NCBI RefSeq assembly: GCF_007860185.1
Contig: NZ_SJPY01000003.1
Location: 743,747-807,746 of the forward strand
From: Novipirellula aureliae
GTDB lineage: Bacteria; Planctomycetota; Planctomycetia; Pirellulales; Pirellulaceae
Length of the DNA stretch: 64,000 nucleotides
Reading direction: 5' to 3'
Part shown: piece after piece, positions 27,928 to 36,924 of the stretch
Layout: the number at the start of each line of letters is the position of its first letter
Position numbering within the stretch: position 1 is the stretch's first letter
The notes under the pieces: generated by a model
Told to the model about the DNA's origin: nothing
The model's database searches: none
Seen by the model: only the letters and a program-made list of their open reading frames with translations
Translations under genes and position numbers: made by a program

Positions 27928-29307
27928 ATGTCCCTATCGAATTTTCAACCTATCCGACGCCTTTGCTACTCGCTCGTTCTGCTGAGTGCCTCCATTTTGG
28001 CAGTTCCTTGCATTGCGTCCGCTGAAGCTCACAAGAACATTGTCATCCTGCTCGCGGATGATCTCGGGTGGGGCGACGTCGGCTTTCACGGTGGAAGTGC
28101 TCAAACACCAAACATCGACCGTTTGGCTGCCGAAGGCGTCGAGCTGAATCGCTTCTACGCGTACCCAGCTTGCAGCCCCGCGCGTGCTGCCATGTTGACT
28201 GGACGTTTCCCCGGTCGCTACGGCATTGTTGGTCCCGTTCGCCCCCGCGATGAAGGCTTGCCAATGAGCGAACAGCTGTACCCGGCCCTGCTTCAAAAGG
28301 CCGGTTATCAAACCAGCCTGATTGGCAAATGGCATCTCGGCGTTGCCGGTGACAATGCGAACGTCAACCAGCGAGGCTTCGATCTGTTTTACGGGTTCAT
28401 GGATGCGTCGGTGGACTATTTCAAGCACACTGGTCTTCGCGGCCAAATCGATTGGCAACGCAACGGTCAAACGATCATCGAAGAGGGGTATTCGACAGAC
28501 TTGTTGGCCAACGAAGCCGTGCGACAGATCACGACTCGTAATAAACGCAAACCGTTTTGCATGGTCGTTTCGTTCAATGCGCCGCACTCGCCGTTTCAAG
28601 CACCCGAAGCTCTGATCGCCAAGTACCGTGGCCGATTGAATGAGCGCGCTGCGACTTACGCCGCGATGATAGACTCGATGGACCAAGGTATCGGTCGCAT
28701 TCTTGCCGAGATTGATCGACAGAATCTACGAAACGACACCATCGTCGTGTTCACGTCTGACAACGGCGCCGTGCGAATCGGAACCAACGCTCCGTTTCGA
28801 GGGCGAAAGCGAGAAGTCTACGAGGGCGGGATTCACGTTCCTTGCGTCATTCGTGACCCCGGCTTGTTGAAAGCTGGAACCAAAAATGAACAGCTCTGCG
28901 CGATTCATGATCTGTTCCCCACGCTCGCCGAGGCGACCGGATTGACGGTTTCTCCAACCAAACCGCTCGATGGGACAAGCCTTTGGTCACAATGGATCAG
29001 TGGAAAGCCAACATCAAGAACAATCGTGATTGCCGAAAACGACCATGCGATCATTCGCGATGACTGGAAATTGATCCAGTTGGCCAACGGCAACACGGAA
29101 CTCTACAACCTGCAGTCTGATCCCTCCGAAGCAAGGAATCTGGCAAAAACGGAGGCCAAGATCGCCTCGATGTTACTGTCCAAACTGACTCAGTACAAAG
29201 TCGTCGTCAAAACCGATGGACCCGCAACGGATCTCTTCGAGTCTGTCGTTGCCGAGCAGGAGACGCCAAAAGCCCTGACGGCTTCTGCGGCCGAATCTAC
29301 TCGATGA
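27928..29307 (+). CDS. Sulfatase (type I, formylglycine)
   Basis: A 459-residue secreted protein (signal peptide to about A33). Metal ligands LADDLGWGD (D44, D45), the CxPxR modification motif as CSPAR (C82), and GKWHLG (K134, H136) are intact, so it should be active after conversion of Cys82 to formylglycine by a maturase encoded elsewhere. It removes sulfate esters, probably from algal or host polysaccharides in this group. It stands alone between a DUF1566 gene and a convergent N-acetyltransferase. Confidence 0.92.
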   Translation: MSLSNFQPIRRLCYSLVLLSASILAVPCIASAEAHKNIVILLADDLGWGDVGFHGGSAQTPNIDRLAAEGVELNRFYAYPACSPARAAMLTGRFPGRYGIVGPVRPRDEGLPMSEQLYPALLQKAGYQTSLIGKWHLGVAGDNANVNQRGFDLFYGFMDASVDYFKHTGLRGQIDWQRNGQTIIEEGYSTDLLANEAVRQITTRNKRKPFCMVVSFNAPHSPFQAPEALIAKYRGRLNERAATYAAMIDSMDQGIGRILAEIDRQNLRNDTIVVFTSDNGAVRIGTNAPFRGRKREVYEGGIHVPCVIRDPGLLKAGTKNEQLCAIHDLFPTLAEATGLTVSPTKPLDGTSLWSQWISGKPTSRTIVIAENDHAIIRDDWKLIQLANGNTELYNLQSDPSEARNLAKTEAKIASMLLSKLTQYKVVVKTDGPATDLFESVVAEQETPKALTASAAESTR

Positions 29308-29322
29308 AGCGGACGCGGTCGG

Positions 29323-30135
29323 TCAAACGAACAAGGAACGCACATCAGCGGTGGCCGGTAAGTCGAGCCCGAACCGCTCGCGAAGCAATGCGTCGAGTTG
29401 TTCGCGGCTTCGGATCTCGATACGTTCCAAAATTTCTTCCGCGCGACGATGCAGAAACGCGTTGTTCACGAGACTGGTCCGTGTGCCGTCGCGATTTAGC
29501 AACGCCACGATCACATTTTTGCGAAACTTGGAATCGGGATGGCGGCTCGTCCACCAATTCCCCATTTCCTGGTCGATCTTCGGCATCGTCTCGCCGGTGA
29601 ATTCGTAGACGTCGCTCCACGTGTCACCCTGCTTCACCTGGTGCAAGAAGGTGGGAACGTGACGCCCTTCGATCACAACGATTCGCCGTGTCTCGTTGAG
29701 CAAGTTTTGTTCGTCGCCAATCCGATCCAGTTCCATCAGCCCAGTCGGCGTCGAACCTCCGACACCGCAATCGGCAAGCCACCGCTTGCCGTCAATCGTC
29801 ACGGCAAGAAAAATATGAGTTCGTGGCGGTGTCACCCCTTCCGGCGTGTTGTACCAGACCCGCGCTGACAACTCGGCTACGTCGAAACCGACTTTGCGAA
29901 GCGCCCACGACAGCAATGCGTTTTGCTCGAAACAATATCCGCCACGCTGACGCCGAACGAGCTTGTCAAAGATCGCGTCGTGTTCAAGCGAAACCGAAAC
30001 GCCGGCGAGCGGGTCCAGACCTTCAAACGGTATCGATGTCGCGTGAGCAAACACGATCGATCGGAGCGTTTGTAAATCACAGGAAACAGTGCCGTCATGC
30101 TGAATTCGTTCGAAATAGCTGTGTAGATTCGTCAT
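29323..30135 (-). CDS. nat: Arylamine N-acetyltransferase
   Basis: A 270-residue protein with the complete NAT catalytic triad: Cys68 in RGGYCFE, His107 in PRTHIFL and Asp122 in LADCGVGG. The length fits bacterial NATs. It transfers acetyl from acetyl-CoA to arylamines or hydrazines in the cytoplasm; the natural substrate in Planctomycetes is not known. It converges on the sulfatase gene and may follow a short frame at 30145. Confidence 0.93.
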   Translation of the reverse strand: MTNLHSYFERIQHDGTVSCDLQTLRSIVFAHATSIPFEGLDPLAGVSVSLEHDAIFDKLVRRQRGGYCFEQNALLSWALRKVGFDVAELSARVWYNTPEGVTPPRTHIFLAVTIDGKRWLADCGVGGSTPTGLMELDRIGDEQNLLNETRRIVVIEGRHVPTFLHQVKQGDTWSDVYEFTGETMPKIDQEMGNWWTSRHPDSKFRKNVIVALLNRDGTRTSLVNNAFLHRRAEEILERIEIRSREQLDALLRERFGLDLPATADVRSLFV

Positions 30136-30144
30136 GCGATTGGC

Positions 30145-30363
30145 TTATTCATCTCCCAAAAGTCGAGTGAGCATCCGTTGTGGATTGTCCAGGAATGTTT
30201 TCGTGACCGGACAGCTTTCGAGCTCGGTTGCGACGGTGAACAAACTCTCCGTACGCAACAACCAAGCGTCTGGAGCCCATGAATGGTACGGTAGCGAATC
30301 GTAAGGAGCAAGCAGGCTCGGACGTTGTTGGGCATTGGATTGGCAGGTGTTCACCCGAAGCAA
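30145..30363 (-). CDS. Possible small gene upstream of nat
   Basis: A 72-residue frame that ends ten bases before the nat start. Its last 55 residues (from SLLAPYDSLPYHSWAP onward) have plausible composition and codon use, while the first 15 do not, so it may be a truncated gene remnant. No family is recognised. The rest of 30364-30657 shows nothing I can support. Confidence 0.3.
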   Translation of the reverse strand: MLRVNTCQSNAQQRPSLLAPYDSLPYHSWAPDAWLLRTESLFTVATELESCPVTKTFLDNPQRMLTRLLGDE

Positions 30364-30657
30364 TCGTCATGGTTTCGTGTTCCGGCTTGCGGGTGTGCAA
30401 GCTTTTCAAGCAACCTACCCAATCCCACCGCAAAACGTAGACGCGTGGACGGTGGCAGCCTGCGCGATCGCCTCCGCACAGTTGCCCATATGTGCGCATC
30501 CTTCTGGCCATTGTTATTGGAAAAATGGACCAACATTGCCTTGCCTACACCGACTTGAAAGGGAGAGCATTTCGAATGCTGCGATAGCGATTGAGATACC
30601 GCCGCAAGTCAGATGCCGAGGGCGTTCCATTGTATGCCTTCATCAAGAAAGACGAGT

Positions 30658-30673
30658 TGGCACATCGATTGCG
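30658..30673 (+). promoter_or_regulatory. Sigma-54-type promoter for the redox operon
   Basis: TGGCACATCGATTGCG: perfect -24 element, 10-base GG to GC spacing, good -12 box. It lies 140 bases before the ferredoxin gene. A palindrome AGCATTTCGAATGCT sits about 80 bases upstream near 30573. Confidence 0.6.
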
Positions 30674-30812
30674 TTCTCGCATTTTAGAACCATTAGAACC
30701 AAGCCAGCGACTCAACACCGTTTCTCATTGAGGTAACTTGGCGAGGTAACTTGGCGAGCCAGCTCTGAGTGATCTTGTACGTTTCAAATGGCCGATCAAC
30801 GGTTAGGGAATC

Positions 30813-31028
30813 ATGACGATTAAAAGCATCAACGGCTGCATTGGCTGCGAGGAGTGTGTCAAGTCTTGTCCCTGCGACGTCATTCGCATTGATCCGAAAA
30901 GCGGCAAGGCAGTGATCGCGTATCCCGCTGATTGTCAGATATGCCATCTCTGCCGTATGTATTGCCCAGTGGATGCGATCGAGATGTCGCCGGATAAGTC
31001 GATTCCCGTCATCATGCCTTGGGGGTGA
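30813..31028 (+). CDS. 2[4Fe-4S] ferredoxin-like protein
   Basis: A 71-residue protein with two cluster motifs: Cys 9, 12, 15, 19 (CIGCEECVKSC) and 41, 44, 47, 51 (CQICHLCRMYC), plus an extra Cys21. It is the size of bacterial 8Fe ferredoxins and should pass electrons between redox partners. It is first in an operon with a haem-type membrane protein and a flavoprotein, and probably links the two. Confidence 0.9.
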   Translation: MTIKSINGCIGCEECVKSCPCDVIRIDPKSGKAVIAYPADCQICHLCRMYCPVDAIEMSPDKSIPVIMPWG

Positions 31029-31030
31029 TC

Positions 31031-31708
31031 ATGAAGGTCGATGGAAAAACGTTTGCGATCGCTTCTGGATTGGCGATGTTCATTGGGCTGCCGCTACTGC
31101 TCTACGCAACGGGCGATGCGCCGGGACGTTCGGCCCTGAAGGAGTCGCTCTCGATCCTGACACTGCTCGCGTTCTCTTTGATGCTGTCTCAGTTTTTTCT
31201 TGCCCGCAGCAACGTGACTCTGATCAGCCTCTTTAAGCCTCGACAGATTCAGCGTTTTCATAAGGTGATCGCCTATGGAGCTGTTGCGGTGATACTCGTG
31301 CATCCATTCCTGATCGTCTTGCCACGATACTTCGAGGCGGGTATTGAGCCGTGGGATGCGTTTGTCACGATGATGACCACATTTGAAAGCCGCGGTATTC
31401 TGCTAGGGATGGCTGCCTGGGTGCTGTTGTTGTCGCTGAGTATATCGGCTTTCTTTCGAGTCGGAATTAGCAAGCACTTGCCGCTCAAGTACCGTGGCTG
31501 GCGTTACCTCCATAGCGTGCTAGCGATCTCAATGGTCGTCGTGGCAATATGGCATGCCATTGATTTGGGACGCCACACGGACGTTGCGATGTCCGTCTTC
31601 TTCATTGCAGTGACGGTTCTCGGTGTCGCTATGTTGGCAAATCTATATTGGGGCGCGGCGTCCGAGAAATCTCCCGAAACCTCAAAGTCCCAAGGATCAC
31701 AGACATGA
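31031..31708 (+). CDS. Ferric-reductase-like transmembrane cytochrome b
   Basis: About 225 residues from the ATG at 31031, two bases after the ferredoxin stop; TTG at 31019 is possible. Six hydrophobic helices are visible. Histidines in RFHKVIAYGAVAVILVHP and in LHSVLAISMVVVAIWHAID are placed as in bis-haem ferric reductase-like domains. It would carry electrons across the membrane. Its stop overlaps the next start (ATGA), so it is translationally coupled to the flavoprotein. Confidence 0.8.
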   Translation: MKVDGKTFAIASGLAMFIGLPLLLYATGDAPGRSALKESLSILTLLAFSLMLSQFFLARSNVTLISLFKPRQIQRFHKVIAYGAVAVILVHPFLIVLPRYFEAGIEPWDAFVTMMTTFESRGILLGMAAWVLLLSLSISAFFRVGISKHLPLKYRGWRYLHSVLAISMVVVAIWHAIDLGRHTDVAMSVFFIAVTVLGVAMLANLYWGAASEKSPETSKSQGSQT

Positions 31709-33543
31709 CTGAAACGCACAACGATTCCGTCCCAACCCGCCGCGAGTTCCTTGCACTGTCGGGCGTAGCAACGGGATTAGCCGCGCTCGGACTCGCTGGT
31801 TGGGGCGAGAATAAGATCGAGCTTGATGCCGACACCGTAGGCAACATGAACGATGCCACCGACGTTTTGGTGATCGGCGGCGGGATGGCAGGACTCTTTG
31901 CTGCGGTGAAGGCCCACGATGCGGGAGCTAACACGATGATCGTGTCGAAAGGTCGGCTCGGATCGTCCGGCCTGACGCCCTTTGCCAAAGGATTCTTTGT
32001 CTTTGATCCTGAGAACGAATCCGGGTCGATCGACGATTTCGTCGCCGATGTTTCGCGATCGGCACTTGGCACCAACAATCCCGTCTACACGCGTCAACTG
32101 GCGGAGCATTCGCTGGATCGCGCACGCGAGTTGCGAGACTGGGGCTACTTCGATCAGACTTTGGCAAACCGTTCCTTCATGTACCCGGTCGTCGAGCGAG
32201 AGATCCCGCTCCTGGAACGAGTCGTCATCACACATCTTCTCAAAGAGGACGGACGGATTGCAGGCGCCGCTGGGTTCCGGCTCGATGCGGACGAGATCAT
32301 TACCGTTCGAGCGAAGGCGGTGATTCTGTGTACCGGAGCAGGCGGCTTCAAACCCAGCGGTTTTCCTGTCTGCGATCTGACGCATGACGGCACGGTGATG
32401 GCTTACGAGATCGGGGCCAAGGTTACCGGCAAGGAATGGAACGATGGCCACGCCACTCGCAGTGTTCACCCGGCCGCCTGCTACGACAGTTGGGGCGACA
32501 TGTTCGATCGAGTGCCTTCAACCAACGGCGTTGAGATACATCACGATCTAGGGGTCGATATTAACTACCGCGCCTACGTGAAAGGGAACCCAGTCGAAGT
32601 GGGACCAGGAGCACCGCAGCCGACCGACGAGATCGCTGGAGGGCCGTACGTGCCCGAAGAATTCAAACACCGAGGCCCATCACCGGGAGGCCCATCACCG
32701 GGGGCCTCATCACCGGGGGCCTCATCACCGGGAGGCCCATCCGGACGAGGGGGTGGCCGTCCCGATGGTCCTCCGCCAGGACGAGGGGGCGCACCCGGTG
32801 GCCCGCCGCCCGGATTTGCTGGCGGTTCAAACGTTGGGGGGGCTTCGGCGGGCATGGCGATCCACAAGTCGGAAGGGCTTGTACCCGTGGACGACCGCTG
32901 CGCCTCCAACATTCCAGGGCTCTACGCCGCAGGGGATGCCCTGGGCAGCCACATGGTTGGCGGAATCTATACCCAGATCGGTTCCTCACTTGCCGGGTCC
33001 GCGGTCCAAGGTGCCATCGCAGGCGAAGCGGCAGCTGAATACTCTCGATCGACCGTTGCCCCAGCGATTTCCGATCAACGGATCGCTGCGATAACCGATG
33101 AAATCCTCGCCCCGCTCCGACGCGAAGCCGGGTATGGCCCCGCTTGGGTGACGCAAACGCTGCAAGGGGTGATGATCCCAAACTTCGTGCTCTACATTAA
33201 GAAAGCATCGATGATGCAGGCGGCACTCGCCTACATCGAAGAATTGCGCGACCACCATGCTCCGATGCTACGTGCCGCCAACCTGCATGAGCTGCGACTT
33301 GCGTTCGAGACCCGCAACATGATTGTCACCGCCGAGATGAAACTACGCGCCTCACTAATGCGTACGGAGAGTCGGTGTAGTCACTACCGCCTGGACTATC
33401 CTGATCTAGATGACAAAAACTGGCGTGCCTGGATCAACATCTTCAAAGCCGAGGATGGAACCATGCAACTCGAAAAGCAGCCCTTCGATGCCTGGGAAAC
33501 GCTTCGCGGGGGTCAGGAAACGCTTCGCGGGGGGCAAACTTGA
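31705..33543 (+). CDS. FAD-dependent fumarate-reductase-type flavoprotein
   Basis: About 612 residues. The N-terminus PTRREFLALSGVATGLAALG is a twin-arginine-like signal. The FAD site is VLVIGGGMAGLFAAVKA and the active-site region resembles FrdA/AprA (AGDALGSHMVGGIYTQIGSSL). A Pro/Gly-rich insert at about 330-390 with repeats of the SPGGP type interrupts the capping domain, apparently an expansion. The C-terminus holds two copies of ETLRGGQ encoded by a repeat found elsewhere in the window. Substrate unknown; a reductase for a fumarate-like acceptor is possible. Confidence 0.82.
   Translation: MTETHNDSVPTRREFLALSGVATGLAALGLAGWGENKIELDADTVGNMNDATDVLVIGGGMAGLFAAVKAHDAGANTMIVSKGRLGSSGLTPFAKGFFVFDPENESGSIDDFVADVSRSALGTNNPVYTRQLAEHSLDRARELRDWGYFDQTLANRSFMYPVVEREIPLLERVVITHLLKEDGRIAGAAGFRLDADEIITVRAKAVILCTGAGGFKPSGFPVCDLTHDGTVMAYEIGAKVTGKEWNDGHATRSVHPAACYDSWGDMFDRVPSTNGVEIHHDLGVDINYRAYVKGNPVEVGPGAPQPTDEIAGGPYVPEEFKHRGPSPGGPSPGASSPGASSPGGPSGRGGGRPDGPPPGRGGAPGGPPPGFAGGSNVGGASAGMAIHKSEGLVPVDDRCASNIPGLYAAGDALGSHMVGGIYTQIGSSLAGSAVQGAIAGEAAAEYSRSTVAPAISDQRIAAITDEILAPLRREAGYGPAWVTQTLQGVMIPNFVLYIKKASMMQAALAYIEELRDHHAPMLRAANLHELRLAFETRNMIVTAEMKLRASLMRTESRCSHYRLDYPDLDDKNWRAWINIFKAEDGTMQLEKQPFDAWETLRGGQETLRGGQT
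33494..33535. repeat. Two copies of GGAAACGCTTCGCGGGGG
   Basis: The end of the flavoprotein gene contains two adjacent copies of this short motif. Related copies occur in intergenic DNA at about 45147-45163, 46820-46882 (opposite strand) and 50772-50795. Confidence 0.7.
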
Positions 33544-33561
33544 TCTTCGAATTTCAGATTG

Positions 33562-33826
33562 CTAGCCCGGATGATTCATGGGCTTGCAAATTGTTTTGCT
33601 AACGTCTTCGCCTTCAAGCGTTTACGTTCATTGCTCGAAAAACAGTCTGCGTATTAGCCGTTTTGGCGTTAGCGGGCTGTCGATTTAATCGTTTAACGCT
33701 TAGCCGAAGGCGTCAGCTTTTCCATAAGCGGTCGCCTATGGCTTGGCGTTAAACAATCAGTCGAGTCAAACCGATTAAATCGACAGCCCGCTATCGCCAA
33801 AACGGCTAATGAATCATCCGGGATAG
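33562..33826. mobile_element. Outer element with one core, inverted arrangement
   Basis: A 265-base element bounded by CTAGCCCGGATGATTCAT and its inverted copy (one mismatch at the right end). It carries a 116 bp core at 33674-33789. Compared with the elements at 50422 and 52580, the outer part is inverted while the core keeps its plus-strand orientation. No coding capacity. It fills 33544-33843 with the exception of short flanks. Confidence 0.75.
33674..33789. repeat. 116 bp core element, copy 2
   Basis: Same length and internal sequence as copy 1; ends read GGGCTGTCGATT and CGACAGCCC. The 6-base flanks are GTTAGC and GCTATC, which are not direct repeats, consistent with recombination after insertion. 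Confidence 0.8.
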
Positions 33827-33843
33827 GCCGGATGGAGCGGAGC

Positions 33844-35631
33844 TCAGTCCGTGTCTGCAACGCGATGAACATGCTCCGCTTGCGTGTAATAAGCACTGCA
33901 TAGCGGTTGCCCATCTGCGTCCATCAACCAGGTCTCGACTTTGTGATTTCCCTTGGGAAGTTCAACACGAAACTTCACATCAGTCTGATCTGCGGTCGTG
34001 CTGACCGTTTGGTCAAACGCCCCGATTTTCAGCCTGGCTTGCTTGACAGGAATCGCCCCTCTGCCACGCCCCCGAGCGTCCTTGATTGATTCGGTGAGTG
34101 CCAGACCTGACGCAGGATGCCAGCGAGAGAGCGTGAATTCATACATGCCCGGTTGCTCAACCGAAACGTCCCATGAACCAATGCGATCGCCGGCAACAAG
34201 GTTATTGATATTGTCAGCGTAGTCTCCCTGCCAATCCGAAGAGTACAGCATCAGTGGATTCTGCGCTTCCGACCCCAAGTGGATCAACCGTTTTTGATTG
34301 TACCCCTGCATGGCTTCCTGTTTCCACTGTTGGTAGTAACTCTGCATGTGACGAACGACTTCGGGGTGTTTGCCTGCGACATCGGTTGCCTGTCCTGGGT
34401 CCACAGAAATGTCATACAGTTCGCGGCCTTTTACCAGACGCCACTTCTTCCACATGACCGCCTTGTTGTCTCCGGGGCGATAGGGATTGTCATACTCAAC
34501 CACCAGCATTCGATCGTTCAATGCGTCGGGATCCTCTGACAGCAGCGGCGCCAAGGAGGAGCCGTCAAAATCGGCCTCTTTCGGGATCTGCAGCTTGCAC
34601 CAGTCAATCAACGTGGGGAGTATGTCTTGGCATTGAGTCAAGGTCTCAATGTCTCTTGGTGCCCCCAGGTTCCCGCTAGGCCAACGGATGAATAAGGGAA
34701 CCCTGTGCCCTCCGTCATAGGGATCTTTCTTGCTTCCTCGCATGCCGGCATTGAAGACGCTATGCCCTTTGGCCGTGCCATTATCGGACATGTAAATAAG
34801 AAGGGTATTGTCAGCCAGACCGCTCTGGTCAAGCCTGTCCAGCAGGCGCCCCATGTTTTCATCGATATTGGCAATCTGGCCAAAGAACTTAGCAACAACG
34901 GGATCGATTCCCTTTGCAAGATAAGGATCTGAGTACCTATCATCGCATAGGTGGGGATCGTGTGGGCAGTTGGTGGGCAGATACAGAAAGAATGGATCGG
35001 AACCCTCTTTCCAGTCCTCTAGATAATCAAGGGCCATATCAAACCAAACGTCCGTGCAGTATCCCTCGGATCGTTGCATTGCACCGCTATGCCGAAAATT
35101 GGCGGACCAGTAGGTGTTACCATACCAATCCGCGATCGATCCAATGCCAAAGGCACCAAAGGTTACTGATTCTTCAAAGCCTCTATCTTGAGGTCGGTAT
35201 GGATAGCTATCACCCAGATGCCACTTGCCAAAGTGTGCAGTTCGATAACCAGATGCTTTGAAGATGTCAGCCATCATGGGAAGATCCTCGCGTGGCATCG
35301 ATCGCCCCATACAGACAGCCGTGGCGCCGTTGTCCACGGCATCCCGCCCAGTCAGCAATTGCGCCCTTGTGGGAGTGCACATGGGCGCCACATGAAAGTC
35401 TGTAAAGCGAATGCTCCGATCATGCAGCTTATCCAGCACAGGTGTTTGCAATACCGGGTTTCCGTGCACAGAAAAATCGCCATATCCCTGATCATCGGTC
35501 AGTACCAGAATCACATTGGGTCGTTGATTTTCGGCTGCCTGCAACGATAGGCTGGAAAGACCGAGGGCGAAGAGTGCCAACACCGTTGGGGAAACAGTGG
35601 GAACCCTTGGTATCCGAATTTTGTAATTCAT
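33844..35631 (-). CDS. Sulfatase (type I, formylglycine)
   Basis: About 595 residues from the ATG at 35631, which opens a signal peptide (to about A33). Metal site LTDDQGYGDFS (D46, D47), modification motif CTPTR (C85) and FGKWHLGD are intact. The C-terminal 130 residues (from about 470) form an extra beta-rich domain, perhaps glycan-binding (WDVSVEQPGMYEFTLSRWHP). It is the first of three sulfatases in a 10 kb block with beta-helix proteins and is likely extracytoplasmic. Confidence 0.92.
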   Translation of the reverse strand: MNYKIRIPRVPTVSPTVLALFALGLSSLSLQAAENQRPNVILVLTDDQGYGDFSVHGNPVLQTPVLDKLHDRSIRFTDFHVAPMCTPTRAQLLTGRDAVDNGATAVCMGRSMPREDLPMMADIFKASGYRTAHFGKWHLGDSYPYRPQDRGFEESVTFGAFGIGSIADWYGNTYWSANFRHSGAMQRSEGYCTDVWFDMALDYLEDWKEGSDPFFLYLPTNCPHDPHLCDDRYSDPYLAKGIDPVVAKFFGQIANIDENMGRLLDRLDQSGLADNTLLIYMSDNGTAKGHSVFNAGMRGSKKDPYDGGHRVPLFIRWPSGNLGAPRDIETLTQCQDILPTLIDWCKLQIPKEADFDGSSLAPLLSEDPDALNDRMLVVEYDNPYRPGDNKAVMWKKWRLVKGRELYDISVDPGQATDVAGKHPEVVRHMQSYYQQWKQEAMQGYNQKRLIHLGSEAQNPLMLYSSDWQGDYADNINNLVAGDRIGSWDVSVEQPGMYEFTLSRWHPASGLALTESIKDARGRGRGAIPVKQARLKIGAFDQTVSTTADQTDVKFRVELPKGNHKVETWLMDADGQPLCSAYYTQAEHVHRVADTD

Positions 35632-35706
35632 GTCTGGATTTGAATATTGCTTCAGTTGAAATGGGAGTCGGGTTGCGCGATTCTGCAATCGCGAGTGGCA
35701 TCGCCA

Positions 35707-36924
35707 TTATCGCCAGGTGATTTTCGCTGTTCTTTTATCCGTATCGACCCAAATGCTGGCATGCTCAAACTCGCGTGTAAATTCCCACCCGTCGGGGGTG
35801 ACACGTTTATAGGCGTCTTTTGGGGGTCCAAGTCGTTTCAAAATTCCAGGGTAATCCACTAGATTTCCGTCGCTCAAGTTCCAACCCCAGTTGAACTGAA
35901 AGTAGGAATAAGGTTGTGCCCCAATAAGATAACACGCCTGGTAAAACTCAAACTGCTCTCGCGACCATCTCGCCATTTTCTCTGTAGGTGTTTCCTCAAC
36001 GCCTGCTGCAGGGCGAGAACCTCCTTTAACCCCAAAACGGTAAACCGAAATCTTTCCAGCTTTGGCGACCCGAAGCAGGTCACCCCATTCTTTAAGAATG
36101 TTTTCCTTTGTGATCTTTTCAGGTTTAGCATGTTCAAACATAAACGCATCACAAGACGAGAAAACCTCTTCATTATCGGCCGCATTGTTCCCAAGAAGTA
36201 TCTTATCGGGCCCCAGTCTTTCTCTTAGTGCGGCCATCATTTCACCTTTGACCTTCTCCTTGGCGTCGCCCGGACGGCCAGCCACATTCATTCGATCAAT
36301 AAATACTCCATCACAATCGGAAATCTCGAGGCCCTTCATCACCGAGTCAATCCACCACGTCCGGAATTCAGGGTTGAGAGCATTAAAAGAGTAGGCCACG
36401 TCGGCACCATTTCTATTCTCCATGAACTGAAGCTCTCCCGTCCTCGAATTACGAATTAGAAATTCTTTTAAGTCAGGGTTTTTAGCAATTCCAGCTGGAG
36501 TAAATTCTTTGTTGAACTGAGTAAAAGGCCAAGCGATCAACGAGTTAAAGTAGTACAGCACCTTGGTGTCTGGTTTCATTTCATGAAATGCGTCTGCTTC
36601 GTGCTTTGCCCCAAGCACTGCATCACCAAGCATTTTAAAACCATGTGATTTTTCAATACAAATAAAACCCGTTCTTTCAGATATGAACTTTACCTCTTCA
36701 GGCTTTAACACCCGGTCAATATCACCGAAATGATAGTACATCGGAGTCGTTTCCCAGCTAAATTCGGGGAAACATGACTTAGGAACAAATTGACTACCAT
36801 CACTTAAAGTCCAAGCAGTCGCTTTGTCTGTTTTCTGAGATTCCTGAGCAATTGAATGAGTTGGTACAGCCAATGACAACAAGATCATCAGCACAACCAT
36901 AGCTTGAGGCAGTTTCTTTTTCAT
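35707..36924 (-). CDS. Secreted TIM-barrel-like putative glycosyl hydrolase
   Basis: About 405 residues from the ATG at 36924 (MKKKLPQAMVVLMILLSLAV is a signal peptide). Barrel-like segments include TKVLYYFNSLIAWPF, ISDCDGVFIDRMN and DAFMFEHAKP; the Asp-rich strand DGVFIDR resembles catalytic strands of putative glycosyl hydrolases of the GHL15/GH114-like type. The gene looks AT-richer than the genes around it, suggesting acquisition. It is next to sulfatases, so a role in polysaccharide breakdown is likely but the substrate is unknown. Confidence 0.6.
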   Translation of the reverse strand: MKKKLPQAMVVLMILLSLAVPTHSIAQESQKTDKATAWTLSDGSQFVPKSCFPEFSWETTPMYYHFGDIDRVLKPEEVKFISERTGFICIEKSHGFKMLGDAVLGAKHEADAFHEMKPDTKVLYYFNSLIAWPFTQFNKEFTPAGIAKNPDLKEFLIRNSRTGELQFMENRNGADVAYSFNALNPEFRTWWIDSVMKGLEISDCDGVFIDRMNVAGRPGDAKEKVKGEMMAALRERLGPDKILLGNNAADNEEVFSSCDAFMFEHAKPEKITKENILKEWGDLLRVAKAGKISVYRFGVKGGSRPAAGVEETPTEKMARWSREQFEFYQACYLIGAQPYSYFQFNWGWNLSDGNLVDYPGILKRLGPPKDAYKRVTPDGWEFTREFEHASIWVDTDKRTAKITWR

